From Phenylobacterium deserti (GTDB lineage Bacteria > Pseudomonadota > Alphaproteobacteria > Caulobacterales > Caulobacteraceae), in contig CALQQB010000013.1 of NCBI GenBank assembly GCA_943332615.1, forward strand, positions 17,545 to 81,544: a stretch of DNA of 64,000 nt. The letters are read 5' to 3'. Below are positions 37,980 through 46,316 of the stretch, one piece after another (within the stretch, counting starts at the first letter, position 1; the number at the start of each line of letters is the position of its first letter). The translations under genes and the position numbers were made by a program. Under the pieces are notes generated by a model. That model saw only the letters and a program-made list of their open reading frames with translations, did no database searches and was not told the DNA's origin.

Positions 37980-38345
37980 ATGCTCAAAGAACGCCGTCTG
38001 GCGGCCGAACAGGTCGCTGGAGCTCTTTTTGCGGCCGAGGCGGCCATCGACATCGCCCTGACCAAGACCGCCCACCTGACGGGCGTCATGCCCCTGCTGC
38101 GTAGCCGGGCGGGCGCCTCCGCCTTGATTGGCCAGGATGCTTTGGAACGCGCCAGCGCCGCCATCATGGCCCTGGCCGAAGCCCGCCGCGCGATCGTCGA
38201 GACCCACAAGGAACTCAGTATCGTGCAGACCCAGATCGGCCTGGGCGCGGTGCGAATGAACGGCGACACCGGCGAAACCAAGCCGCCGCCGACCGGCCAG
38301 GAACTCGACCGCGTGCAGATGCGCACCCTGCGCATCGCATCCTGA
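37980..38345 (+). CDS. Hypothetical protein, helical
   Basis: 121 residues, not recognised. Long amphipathic helices, e.g. RRLAAEQVAGALFAAEAAID and ASAAIMALAEARRAIVETHK, with a short disordered Gly/Pro tail. No membrane segment. ATG 37980 is preceded by GGAGAG; a frame extending to 37941 lacks a start signal. Same strand as the HTH gene, 69 bp after it. The composition looks like a small coiled-coil or scaffold protein. Confidence 0.7.
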   Translation: MLKERRLAAEQVAGALFAAEAAIDIALTKTAHLTGVMPLLRSRAGASALIGQDALERASAAIMALAEARRAIVETHKELSIVQTQIGLGAVRMNGDTGETKPPPTGQELDRVQMRTLRIAS

Positions 38346-38410
38346 CGGTTCCAAGCAGGCCAAAGCTCTGACACATTGCTGCGCTCGGTCAGTCACCGGG
38401 GGCCGCACAC

Positions 38411-38863
38411 GTGACATATCAGCTGCCGCACTGGGTCTGGCCGACGGCGCTCATGGCCGTCTGCGCGCTTGCCGTGTGGCGCGGCCGGGATGACGAGCGG
38501 CTGGCCACCGCCGCCTTGCTCGCCAACTGGGCGCTCTCGATCCTGGTTGTGAGGACGGGCAACGCGGCGACCCACTGGGACGTCTTCATCGTCGATACCG
38601 CCCTGCTCGGCGTCTATGTCTGGCTCGCGCTGCGCAGCCGCCGCCACTGGCCGCTGTTCGCCGCCGGGTTCCAGGTTCTCGTCGTGGTCACCCACCTGGG
38701 ACGCGCGGTGGACCCGACGGTCAGCGGCTGGGCCTACCTGACCGCCGGGCTGATCTGGAGCTATCTGGTGCTCCTCACCCTCGGCTACGGCGCCTGGACA
38801 GCTCCGCCCTATGCGCTGAGTACTGCCGACACCACAGAGCCGCCCGGCGCGATCCGTCGGTAG
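38411..38863 (+). CDS. Hypothetical integral membrane protein
   Basis: 150 residues with about four membrane helices (WVWPTALMAVCALAVW; TAALLANWALSILVV; WDVFIVDTALLGVYVWLAL; YLTAGLIWSYLVLLTLGYG). GTG start at 38411. No family assignment, though similar short proteins are common in this order. Its 3' end overlaps the convergent comM gene by 55 bp, an unusually long tail-to-tail overlap for this genome. Confidence 0.72.
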   Translation: MTYQLPHWVWPTALMAVCALAVWRGRDDERLATAALLANWALSILVVRTGNAATHWDVFIVDTALLGVYVWLALRSRRHWPLFAAGFQVLVVVTHLGRAVDPTVSGWAYLTAGLIWSYLVLLTLGYGAWTAPPYALSTADTTEPPGAIRR

Positions 38864-40356
38864 ATCAGCGCCTCGGCCACATGGATTCGACGCACGGGCC
38901 CACCGCCTTCCAGGTCGGCGATCGTGCGGGCCAGCCGCAGAGTGCGCGTCCAGCCGCGGGCCGTGAGTCCGCCGGCCTCCGCGGCACGGGTCAGCAGGGC
39001 GCGGGCCTGCGGATCGAGATCGACAATGGTCTCCAGCCAGTCGCCTTCCGCCTGCGCGTTGAGGACCGAAACACCGTGGCCACCGGCCTTCGCGGCCCGC
39101 TCGGCCTGGACCTGCCGCGCGGCGGCGACCCGGGCGGACGCCTCGGCCGTACCTTCACTGGGGGCCGGCAAGGCGAGGTCGGCGGCGGAGACAGGCGGAA
39201 CTTCCACCTGGAGGTCGATACGATCCATCAAAGGGCCTGAAATTCGGCCCTGGTAGTCGGTCTGGCAGCGCGGCGCACGGCCACAGGCCCCGCGGCCCGG
39301 GCCGCCGTGGCCGCAGCGGCAGGGGTTCATCGCCGCCACCAGCTGGAAGCGCGCCGGGTAGCGGACGTGGGCGTTGGCGCGGGCGACGACCACCTCGCCG
39401 GTCTCCAGGGGTTGGCGAAGGGAGTCCAGGGCCTGGGTTCCGAACTCGGGAAGCTCGTCCAGGAACAGCACCCCGTTGTGCGCGAGGCTCACCTCGCCGG
39501 GCTTGGCCTTCAGGCCGCCACCGGTCAGGGCGGCCATGCTGGCGGAATGGTGCGGCGTGCGGAACGGCCGCGCGCGGGTAAGCTGGCCCTTGGCTATCAG
39601 CCCCGCCACCGAATGGATCATCGAGGTCTGCAGCAGTTCCTCCGGCGTCAGCGGTGGCAGGATTCCAGGCAGCCGCGCCGCCATCATCGACTTGCCGGAG
39701 CCGGGCGGGCCGATGAAGCTGAGGTTGTGACCGCCGGCCGCGGCGATCTCCAGAGCCCGCTTGGCGTTCTCCTGGCCCTTCACGTCGCGGAGATCCGGAC
39801 CCCGCACGGTGTCCAGCATGGCGCCGGGGCTGGGTGGAGACAGAACCTGGGTTCCCCGGAAATGATTGACCAGGGCGATCAATGACGGTGCGGCCAGCAC
39901 CCGCGTCTCGCCCGCCCAGGCCGCCTCGGGCCCACAGGCTTCGGGACAGATGAGGCCCAGGCCCAGGCCTCCGGCGGCGACCGCGGCGGGTAAGGCGCCG
40001 ACCACCGGCACGATGCGGCCGTCCAGAGACAGTTCGCCCATCGCGGCCCAGCCCTCCAGGGCGTCGGGGGGAATGATCCCCATGCTGGCCATCAGGGCCA
40101 GCGCGATCGGCAGGTCGTAGTGGCTGCCGACCTTCTGCAGGTCGGCCGGGGCCAGGTTGGCGATGATGCGCTTGTAGGGGAGCGCCAGGCCCAGGCCGGA
40201 GAAGGCGGCGCGCACCCGTTCGCGGCTCTCGCCCACGGCCTTGTCGCCAAGCCCGACCAGGATGAAGGCGCTCTCGCCGCCGACGATCTGGACCTCGACA
40301 TCCACGCGCACGGCCTCGACGCCGTTGAACGCCAAGGTGATCACGCGCGCTGCCAT
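38809..40356 (-). CDS. comM: ComM/YifB-family Mg-chelatase-like AAA+ helicase
   Basis: 515 residues. N-terminal ChlI/Lon-type domain (VDVEVQIVGGESAFILVGLGDKAV), Walker A GPPGSGKS, Walker B VLFLDELPEF, NPCRCGHGG zinc-like motif and a C-terminal Mg-chelatase domain with RTIADLEG. ComM is a hexameric helicase that drives branch migration when incoming DNA is integrated during transformation. Start at the ATG ending at 40356 with AGGGG. The upstream region has a GAAC-N7-GAAC LexA box and a perfect DnaA box, so damage control of this gene is likely (inference). Confidence 0.93.
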   Translation of the reverse strand: MAARVITLAFNGVEAVRVDVEVQIVGGESAFILVGLGDKAVGESRERVRAAFSGLGLALPYKRIIANLAPADLQKVGSHYDLPIALALMASMGIIPPDALEGWAAMGELSLDGRIVPVVGALPAAVAAGGLGLGLICPEACGPEAAWAGETRVLAAPSLIALVNHFRGTQVLSPPSPGAMLDTVRGPDLRDVKGQENAKRALEIAAAGGHNLSFIGPPGSGKSMMAARLPGILPPLTPEELLQTSMIHSVAGLIAKGQLTRARPFRTPHHSASMAALTGGGLKAKPGEVSLAHNGVLFLDELPEFGTQALDSLRQPLETGEVVVARANAHVRYPARFQLVAAMNPCRCGHGGPGRGACGRAPRCQTDYQGRISGPLMDRIDLQVEVPPVSAADLALPAPSEGTAEASARVAAARQVQAERAAKAGGHGVSVLNAQAEGDWLETIVDLDPQARALLTRAAEAGGLTARGWTRTLRLARTIADLEGGGPVRRIHVAEALIYRRIAPGGSVVSAVLSA

Positions 40357-40382
40357 CTCAACCCCTGGTGTGGGACAATAAG

Positions 40383-40391
40383 TTATCCACA
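40383..40391. promoter_or_regulatory. DnaA box (perfect consensus)
   Basis: TTATCCACA, the exact consensus DnaA-binding nonamer, 27 bp upstream of the comM start and between it and the LexA box. Only one copy was found, so it is not an origin. Confidence 0.6.
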
Positions 40392-40420
40392 ACACGAGCA
40401 CGGCCGCCCGCCCAGAGCAA

Positions 40421-40435
40421 GAACAAATCACGAAC
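40421..40435 (-). promoter_or_regulatory. LexA (SOS) box upstream of comM
   Basis: GAAC-AAATCAC-GAAC, which on the minus strand is GTTC-GTGATTT-GTTC, an exact match to the alphaproteobacterial LexA direct repeat. It is 65 bp before the comM ATG and just after the gshB hairpin, so it is expected to control comM rather than gshB. Confidence 0.7.
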
Positions 40436-40437
40436 TT

Positions 40438-40483
40438 CTTGGAAACCTAGACGTTTCCGTGACTTCCAGACGTCTCTTCCAAG
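40438..40483 (-). terminator. Hairpin after gshB
   Basis: Two-part stem: CTTGGAA (40438-40444) with TTCCAAG (40477-40483), and inside it AGACGT (40449-40454) with ACGTCT (40470-40475). It begins six bases after the gshB stop on the transcript strand. There is no long T run, so termination efficiency is uncertain; it may separate gshB from the LexA-controlled comM. Confidence 0.5.
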
Positions 40484-40488
40484 ACAGT

Positions 40489-41436
40489 TTAAGCTTGGGC
40501 GCGCAGGACTTCAATTCGTTGCCACATCACGTCGGTGGCATCGATTCCTGTGAAGCGCTTGAGGGCGACTGCGCCAGTCGGCGATGTCACGTTGATTTCC
40601 GTGAGGTAGTCGCCGATCACGTCGATGCCGACGAAGATCAGGCCTCTGGCCTTTAGCTCCGGTCCGATGGCGGCGCAGATTTCGCGGTCGCGGGCGTTGA
40701 GTTCCACAGGCTGGGCCTCGCCGCCGACCGCCAGGTTGGAGCGGATCTGGCCCTTGGCCGGGACCCTGTTGATCGCGCCGACCGGATCACCATCAATGAG
40801 CAGGATGCGCTTGTCGCCCTTGGTTACCGAGGGCAGGAATTTCTGCACAATCACCGGCTCGCGGCCGAGTTCGGCGTGCAGTTCCAGCAGGGTGTCGAGG
40901 TTGGGGTCGTCCTTCAGGTGGCGGGTGACCCCGGAGCCGCCGCGACCGTTCAGCGGCTTCATCACCAGATCGCCGTGCCGGGCGCGGAAATCCAGGACCG
41001 CGGCCTTGTCCCAGGTGATCAGGGTGGGCGGCTGCAGGCCCGGAAACTTGGTGACGAACAGTTTTTCCGGCGCGTTGCGCACCTCGATCGGGTTGTTCAC
41101 CACCAGGGTCTTGGGATGCACCACCTCCAGGAAGAACGTGGTGTCGATGTAGTGCATGTCGAACGGCGGATCCTGGCGCAGCAGGATCACGTCGAATTCG
41201 GTCAGCTCCACCTGGCGCGGCGCGCCGAACGTAGCGTGGTCGCCCTTCACGCGCTGCACCGTCACGTCGCGACCGCGGGCAAACACCCGGCCGTCTTCCA
41301 TCGCCAGCGTCGCGGTGAGGTAGACGAACAGCGAATGCCCGCGCGCCTGGGCCGTCTCCATCATCAGGAAGGTGGTGTCGCCCTCGATGTTGACGCCTTC
41401 GATAGGGTCCATCTGGACGGCGACCTTCAGGGACAT
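40489..41436 (-). CDS. gshB: Glutathione synthase
   Basis: ATP-grasp ligase that adds glycine to gamma-glutamylcysteine. 315 residues. [19 protein letters not shown]-terminus, [25 protein letters not shown], the ATP-binding loop [13 protein letters not shown], and the C-terminal [15 protein letters not shown]. Length and motifs are normal. Last of the gene order gshB-comM on this strand, with a hairpin between them. Confidence 0.96.
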   Translation of the reverse strand: MSLKVAVQMDPIEGVNIEGDTTFLMMETAQARGHSLFVYLTATLAMEDGRVFARGRDVTVQRVKGDHATFGAPRQVELTEFDVILLRQDPPFDMHYIDTTFFLEVVHPKTLVVNNPIEVRNAPEKLFVTKFPGLQPPTLITWDKAAVLDFRARHGDLVMKPLNGRGGSGVTRHLKDDPNLDTLLELHAELGREPVIVQKFLPSVTKGDKRILLIDGDPVGAINRVPAKGQIRSNLAVGGEAQPVELNARDREICAAIGPELKARGLIFVGIDVIGDYLTEINVTSPTGAVALKRFTGIDATDVMWQRIEVLRAQA

Positions 41437-41476
41437 CTGGAACCTCAGCTTTGCGACGCCCTGGCAGATAGGGGCT

Positions 41477-43180
41477 TCAGGGCGCGGACGCCAGCGCCGC
41501 GCGCCGCGCGCGGATGGCGCCCTTGGGCAGGTCGGCCGCCTTGACCCCCTTCAGGACCAGCTTGGCGCCCTTCATCTCGACCACGGTGTCGGGGCCGTCC
41601 TGGCGCACGGTGAAGGCGGTTTCGGGGTCAAGCTCGACGCGATCCCCTTCGGCGCTGGAGAAGTCGAGGACCAGGTCGGTTCCGGCCTCTACGAAGCTGT
41701 TGAACACGTCAGCGCCCAGGCCGCCGCGCAGAGTGTCGTCGTCGCGCCCGCCCGAGACCCAGTCGTCGCCCTCGCCGCCATCCACCTGGTCGCGGCCCCG
41801 GCCCCCGCGCAGCACATCGTCGCCGCCCAGGCCCTCAAGCGCGTCATCGCCCTTGCGCGCCTGCATGTCGTCGCGGTCGCCGCTGCCTACGAGATGGTTG
41901 GGCCCATCATCGCCCTCCAGCCCGCGAACCGGCGCCTGCCGGATGACCGGATCGCGTGTCACCCGATAGCGTTCGCGCTGAGAGACCACGGCGTCGATCC
42001 GGGCCCGCGCCTGGGGCGAGGCCATGGGACCGTCCCGCATGGCTGAATCCAGGCCGCCCTCCACCACCTCGGTGACGACGATGTCGGGATCGAAGCGGGC
42101 GATCAGGTCCGGCCGCCAGAAGCCCTGGTCGTTATGGACCGTCACGATGCGGCTGAAGTGGCCGAACAGGAACGGCAGCAGGGCGTTGGAGAAGGAATCG
42201 ACCGTCATCAGCAGCACCGGCTTGCCGGCCTGGTCGGTGTCGATCACCCGCAGGCCCGTCCAGTCGCGCCGGACGGAATCGAGGAAGCTGACCCGGAGGC
42301 CGCCGTCGGCGGCGGGGTCAGCCAGTTCCGGGTAGTCGATGTCCACGAAGCGGGCGACGCCCAGCATCAGCGCCAGGTCGCGCGGCTTGTTGATCTCGCC
42401 CTGGCGGACCTCCGGAAAGGCCTCCAGCGGCCGCGGCCCCTCGGCCGCGCCCTGGGCCTGCAGCGCGCGCATCAGGGCGGCATAGCCCAGGTAGGCGCCC
42501 AACCCGGTCCAGTGCGAGTCGTGGGGGCTGAAGGTCTTCAGCCCCCAGGCGGCTTGCTGGGCCAGGGCCCCGTTGAGGTAGAGGACCTCGCCCGCCTCGG
42601 AGGCGCGTGCAAGCCGGGCCAGGGTCACGGCGGAGCGGTTGGGATCCAGACGGAGCCAGCCGGGCGCTTCCCACGGATAGGCAGACGCCTTCAGCGGCGG
42701 GCTCAGCACCAGGTAAGTCTTGCCCTGGACGGCCAGCGCCTCACGGCGTCCGGCCAGGGTTGCGAGCCACGCCCGGGCCTGGGCGTCGGTCAGCGCCGGG
42801 TCGCCGCGGGGCGAGCCCAGGTGCGTGCCGTCGTCGGGGAACAGCCAGCCGTCGCGGCCGACGATCACGCGGTCAGAGCCGCTGACGCCGACTGCGAGCC
42901 GTACCCGGTTGAGGCCCCCGATCAGGAACGCGCGGGGTGGGAAACGGTCGGCCACATAGGCGTCGACCGCGCGGCGGTAAGCGGTGAGATCGGCAAGGTC
43001 CGTGGGCGGCGGCGGAAGCTCCGCCAGCCGGCGATTCTCGACCAGGTCCGGCGGCCGGACAAACGCGGGCGCGACGAAGGCGGCCGCCAGGACGGCGACG
43101 CTGGCCCCGATCAGGCGGCCCCAGTGGGCGCGTGGTTCGGTCGTGGGTGCGTCGGGCGAGATGGCGTCGGTCATGGCCAT
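41477..43180 (-). CDS. AlgJ/AlgX-like SGNH O-acetyltransferase fused to RTX calcium-binding repeats
   Basis: 567 residues. N-terminal membrane anchor (about 22-42), then an SGNH-like AlgX/AlgJ domain with [16 protein letters not shown], Asp221/His223 in [11 protein letters not shown] and the Ser of [10 protein letters not shown]. Residues about 430-500 hold at least four GGxGxDxhx nonapeptides (e.g. [20 protein letters not shown]), the Ca2+-binding beta-roll of secreted RTX proteins, followed by [19 protein letters not shown]. Alginate-type acetylation proteins do not normally carry such repeats. ATG 43180 overlaps the MBOAT stop by one base, so it works with that enzyme to acetylate a surface polysaccharide (inference). 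Confidence 0.85.
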   Translation of the reverse strand: MAMTDAISPDAPTTEPRAHWGRLIGASVAVLAAAFVAPAFVRPPDLVENRRLAELPPPPTDLADLTAYRRAVDAYVADRFPPRAFLIGGLNRVRLAVGVSGSDRVIVGRDGWLFPDDGTHLGSPRGDPALTDAQARAWLATLAGRREALAVQGKTYLVLSPPLKASAYPWEAPGWLRLDPNRSAVTLARLARASEAGEVLYLNGALAQQAAWGLKTFSPHDSHWTGLGAYLGYAALMRALQAQGAAEGPRPLEAFPEVRQGEINKPRDLALMLGVARFVDIDYPELADPAADGGLRVSFLDSVRRDWTGLRVIDTDQAGKPVLLMTVDSFSNALLPFLFGHFSRIVTVHNDQGFWRPDLIARFDPDIVVTEVVEGGLDSAMRDGPMASPQARARIDAVVSQRERYRVTRDPVIRQAPVRGLEGDDGPNHLVGSGDRDDMQARKGDDALEGLGGDDVLRGGRGRDQVDGGEGDDWVSGGRDDDTLRGGLGADVFNSFVEAGTDLVLDFSSAEGDRVELDPETAFTVRQDGPDTVVEMKGAKLVLKGVKAADLPKGAIRARRAALASAP

Positions 43181-44634
43181 CAGAACCGGAAATACAGGAA
43201 GGGGTTGAGCGTCGTTCCCGCCAGCACCGCCAGGCTCAGCACCAGGCCGGCGACCAGGATCGGCGTGGACAGCACATGGACGCCCTGGGTGTCGAGGCGG
43301 GCCTCCAGGGTGTGGGCGGGCGCGAGCTTCCGCGCACGGACCTTGTCCAGCAGCCACGGCAGGGTCGGGACGGCGAAGACGATACCGGACAACATCGCCG
43401 CCAGCCGCTCGTTGTCGAGCCGCACCAGCAGGTCCACCGGCGCGGCCCCGATCTCGCCCAGCCGCGCCATGGCGCCGAGGTAGCCCAGGGCCTGGGGCAG
43501 GCTCTCGGCCCGGAACAGCACCCAGCCGGCCATCACCACCAGGATCGCATAGGCGTGGCCCACCGGCCGGGGCGCGCGTTCGAGCAGGCGGCTCAGCCCG
43601 AACCGCTCCAGCAGCAGAAAGCCGCCGTGGTAGAGCCCCCAGATCACAAAGGTCCAGGCCGCCCCGTGCCAGAACCCCGTGAGCAGGAAGACGATCAGCA
43701 GGTTACGGACGGTCTTGGCCATCCCCTGCCGATTGCCCCCCAGCGGGATGTAGACGTAGTCGCGGAACCAGCTCGACAGGCTCATGTGCCAGCGCCGCCA
43801 GAACTCGGTGATCGAGCGGCTGGCGTAGGGGTGGTCGAAGTTCTTCGGAAAGGTGAAGCCCAACATGAACGCCAGCCCGATGGCCATGTTCGAATAGCCG
43901 CAGAAGTCGAAATAGATCTGCAGGCTGTAGGCCAACGCCCCCACCCAGGCGGTGGCGGTGTCGAGGCTGGCGATGTCCATCCCGAAAGCGTGGTCGGCCA
44001 GCGGGGCCACGGCGTTGGCGATCAGCACCTTCTGGCAAAGGCCGACGATGAAGTACTGCAGGCCCAGGCCCAGGCGCCGCGTCTTGCGGCGATCGGCGTG
44101 CAGCTCCTCGCGGATGTTGGCGAAACGCACGATCGGCCCCGCGATCAGGTGCGGGAACATCAGGATGTAGGCGGCGAAGCGGCTGAGATCGCGCTCGACC
44201 TCGACGCGGCGCCAGTAGACGTCGGCGACGTAGCTGATCAGCTGGAAGGTGAAGAAAGAGATGCCCAGCGGCAGCGCCAGCTTGATCTCCGGCAGCGGCT
44301 GGCCCGGGATCAGGGCGTTGAGGTTGTGGGCCAGGAAGCCGGCATATTTGAAGACCCCCAGCACGCCCAGGTCGAGCACGATCAGACCCGTCAGGATCGC
44401 CCGGCGTCGCCCCTTCTTGGCTGAGGCCGCGTCGTCGGCCGCCGAAAGGGCGCGGGAGCCGGCGTAGTTGGTGAGGATCAGCGCGGCCAGGAGGAAGATG
44501 TAGGGCCCCTCGCCCCACACGTAGAAGGCCGCGCTGCCGGCCAGCAGCAGGCCGATCCAGCAGCCGCCAAGATAGTAGCCGGCCAGGAAGACCGGCAGGA
44601 AGTAGACGATGAAGACGATCGAACTGAAGACCAT
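43180..44634 (-). CDS. MBOAT family O-acyltransferase (AlgI-like)
   Basis: 484-residue polytopic membrane protein of the MBOAT family: FSSIVFIVYFLPVFLAGYY start, GISFFTFQLISYVADVYWR, FPHLIAGPIVRF, ITEFWRRWHMSLSSWFRDYVYIPLGGNR, and the catalytic His in GFWHGAAWTFVIWGLYHG. AlgI-type members move acetyl groups across the membrane to a periplasmic transferase. Upstream of and coupled to the AlgJ/X-like RTX gene. Confidence 0.95.
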   Translation of the reverse strand: MVFSSIVFIVYFLPVFLAGYYLGGCWIGLLLAGSAAFYVWGEGPYIFLLAALILTNYAGSRALSAADDAASAKKGRRRAILTGLIVLDLGVLGVFKYAGFLAHNLNALIPGQPLPEIKLALPLGISFFTFQLISYVADVYWRRVEVERDLSRFAAYILMFPHLIAGPIVRFANIREELHADRRKTRRLGLGLQYFIVGLCQKVLIANAVAPLADHAFGMDIASLDTATAWVGALAYSLQIYFDFCGYSNMAIGLAFMLGFTFPKNFDHPYASRSITEFWRRWHMSLSSWFRDYVYIPLGGNRQGMAKTVRNLLIVFLLTGFWHGAAWTFVIWGLYHGGFLLLERFGLSRLLERAPRPVGHAYAILVVMAGWVLFRAESLPQALGYLGAMARLGEIGAAPVDLLVRLDNERLAAMLSGIVFAVPTLPWLLDKVRARKLAPAHTLEARLDTQGVHVLSTPILVAGLVLSLAVLAGTTLNPFLYFRF

Positions 44635-44742
44635 CGGCCGCCGCTGTCACTCCCGCGCGACCGCCGGTCGGGGCGCGCGGGCGCAGACTGGCGCGCATCG
44701 CGCAGCGCCGCAACCGTCAGGCCCGATCCCGAGCCTGCCCGG

Positions 44743-45156
44743 TCAGTCGGTTTCCAGCCGATCGATGGCCGCCTGCGCGGCCGCCTTGTGCCTGGGCTTC
44801 AGGTTGCGGCCCAGGAGCGCCAGCAGGGCGGCGAAGACGGCGGCGTCATCCGTGTAGCCAAAGCCGACGATCAAATCGGGGATCGCATCGATCGGCAGGA
44901 CGAAATAGGCCAGCGCAGCCAACATCATCCCCTTGGCCGCCAGCGGGGTCTCCTCGTCCTTGGCGCAGAACCAGACTGACAGCGCCTCCTGGGCGAACGG
45001 CACCTTGGCGGCGACCTTGCGGATCTTGGGCCAGAAGCCGCGGTCCACCCGTTCCTCGTTCAGCTTCATCACCGCGGGCACGAGGGCGCGCGCCGGCGCG
45101 ATCTCCGCCTCCGGATCGAAGGTGACGCTGGGTGACTCTTTCTTGCGGCTGCTCAT
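44743..45156 (-). CDS. YkvA family (DUF1232) protein
   Basis: 137 residues. DUF1232 core at about 70-115: AKGMMLAALAYFVLPIDAIPDLI with the diagnostic YFxxPxDxIPD pattern, then FGYTDDAAVFAALLALL. Two weak hydrophobic segments; YkvA proteins are probably peripheral or short membrane proteins of unknown function. Start ATG 45156. It is followed by the MBOAT operon on the same strand after about 110 bp. Confidence 0.9.
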   Translation of the reverse strand: MSSRKKESPSVTFDPEAEIAPARALVPAVMKLNEERVDRGFWPKIRKVAAKVPFAQEALSVWFCAKDEETPLAAKGMMLAALAYFVLPIDAIPDLIVGFGYTDDAAVFAALLALLGRNLKPRHKAAAQAAIDRLETD

Positions 45157-45206
45157 CGGACTAAGCCTTCGCGCAATTCCTGGCCAGCATATGGGGAGGC
45201 TCCTCC

Positions 45207-45986
45207 ATGCAACTCAATTCTTCCATCGCCGCCGTTGTCACCGGTGGAGCTTCAGGCCTCGGCGAGGCCACGGTCCGCGCCCTGGCCGCGCAAGGCGTCA
45301 AGTGCGCCATCTTCGACATGAACGAGACCAAGGGCGAAGCCGTCGCCAAAGAAGTGGGCGGCGTCTTCTGCAAATGCAACGTCACCTCGGATGAGGATGT
45401 GGACGCCGCCTTCGCCAAGGCCCGCGCCGCCCACGGCCAGGAGCGCATCCTGGTGAACTGCGCCGGCACCGGCAACGCGTTCAAGACCGCAGGCCGCGAC
45501 AAGCAGACCGGGGCGACCAAGCACTTCCCGCTGGATGCGTTCAACTTCATCATCCAGATCAATCTCGTCGGCACCTTCCGCTGCATCGCCAAGTCGGCGC
45601 AGGGCATGCTGGACCTGGAGCCCATCGACGGCGAGCGCGGCGCGATCGTCAACACCGCCTCGGTGGCGGCCGAGGACGGCCAGATGGGCCAGGCGGCCTA
45701 TTCGGCGTCCAAGGGCGGCGTGGTCGGCATGACCCTGCCGATCGCCCGTGACCTGGCCGGAGACGGCATCCGGGTGAACTGCATCCTGCCCGGCATCTTC
45801 GAGACCCCGCTGATGGCCGGCGCCCCGCCGCAGGTGAAGGACGCGCTGTCCGCCTCGGTGCCGTTCCCCAAGCGCCTCGGCCAGGCCCCGGAATACGCCC
45901 AGCTGGCTCTGACCATGATCACCAATGGCTACTTCAACGGCGAAGACGTCCGCCTGGACGGCGCGATCCGGATGGCGCCGCGGTAG
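45207..45986 (+). CDS. SDR family 3-hydroxyacyl-CoA dehydrogenase-like enzyme
   Basis: 259-residue classical SDR close to 3-hydroxyacyl-CoA dehydrogenase type 2 (HSD17B10-like): AVVTGGASGLGEATVRAL with TGGASGLG, Asp in FDMNETK for NAD+, NCAGTGNAFKTAGRD, NTASVAAEDGQMGQAAYSASKGGVVGMTLPIARDLA with Ser, Tyr and Lys of the active site, and PGIFETPLM. Likely acts in fatty-acid or branched-chain acyl-CoA oxidation. ATG 45207 after GGGGAGG. Confidence 0.93.
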   Translation: MQLNSSIAAVVTGGASGLGEATVRALAAQGVKCAIFDMNETKGEAVAKEVGGVFCKCNVTSDEDVDAAFAKARAAHGQERILVNCAGTGNAFKTAGRDKQTGATKHFPLDAFNFIIQINLVGTFRCIAKSAQGMLDLEPIDGERGAIVNTASVAAEDGQMGQAAYSASKGGVVGMTLPIARDLAGDGIRVNCILPGIFETPLMAGAPPQVKDALSASVPFPKRLGQAPEYAQLALTMITNGYFNGEDVRLDGAIRMAPR

Positions 45987-46175
45987 TCACGCCCAAACAG
46001 CGTCATCCCGGTTGCGCCGTAGGCGAAGTCCGGGATGACGGCGGTGGGCTTGTCCCTGGCCGCCGATCTCGACCTCGACATCGGCGAGCTGCCGCGCTGA
46101 TACGACGAACACCTTGCTTCCCGCGCGTTTCCACGCCCAGCCATTCTGGAAAAAACCCGAAAGGGCTATGGCCAT
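45987..46175 (-). CDS. Weak small ORF, 62 residues (doubtful)
   Basis: Open frame from ATG ending at 46175 to TGA just before the convergent SDR gene. Begins MAIALSGFFQNGWAWKRAGS, then VFVVSARQLADVEVEIGG, and its last 20 residues are read from the inverted repeat at 46001-46040. Only a poor ribosome site. It may be a gene remnant or chance ORF. Confidence 0.25.
   Translation of the reverse strand: MAIALSGFFQNGWAWKRAGSKVFVVSARQLADVEVEIGGQGQAHRRHPGLRLRRNRDDAVWA
46001..46040. repeat. Short palindromic repeat (CGTCATCCCGG type)
   Basis: Inverted repeat CGTCATCCCGG (46001-46011) and CCGGGATGACG (46030-46040) with an 18-nt loop, 15 bp after the SDR stop. The GTCATCCCGG core is shared with each arm of the larger repeat at 61159-61283 (CTCATCCCGG), so it is probably a member of a dispersed palindromic family and may act as a transcript 3' end. 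Confidence 0.75.
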
Positions 46176-46198
46176 TTTCTCTTGAAGATCAGGGAGAT

Positions 46199-46214
46199 GG
46201 ATGGCGCCGCCTAG
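46199..46214. repeat. Partial copy of the tRNA-Thr 3' end (possible att remnant)
   Basis: Sixteen bases match 15 of 16 to the tRNA-Thr 3' end plus CCA and two following bases (47927-47942), in the same orientation, and the two copies bracket the low-GC patch with the NYN gene. A tRNA-3'-end duplication is the usual footprint of integrase-mediated insertion. Caution: a related GC-rich string also occurs at 45969-45980, so chance cannot be excluded; no integrase is seen. Confidence 0.4.
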
Positions 46215-46270
46215 CAGGCGGAGGAAAAACCCGCTCACCCAGGCGAGCGGGTTTTTCCTCCGCCTGCTAG
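46211..46270. terminator. Large bidirectional hairpin, 26-bp perfect stem
   Basis: Perfect 26-bp inverted repeat, arms 46211-46236 and 46245-46270, loop of 8 nt. Its top is a classical bidirectional terminator: AAAAACCCGCTC, loop, GAGCGGGTTTTT. The lower 14 bp (CTAGCAGGCGGAGG and complement) extend it well past what a terminator needs. It separates the SDR gene from the convergent NYN gene. Confidence 0.85.
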
Positions 46271-46316
46271 AGCCTACGCGACACCTGCGGGCGCGGCTGG
46301 GAAATCTCGAATGAGA

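Noticed and set aside
40383..40391. Replication origin at the DnaA box
   Set aside because: A single box without AT-rich unwinding region, dnaA, dnaN or other origin genes.
41740..41900. Tandem GGxGxD-coding DNA as a CRISPR array or minisatellite
   Set aside because: Repeats are protein-level RTX motifs with varied codons, and there are no unique spacers.
45987..46175. 62-codon ORF as a definite gene
   Set aside because: Weak ribosome site and a 3' part encoded by a palindromic repeat; kept only as a low-confidence feature.
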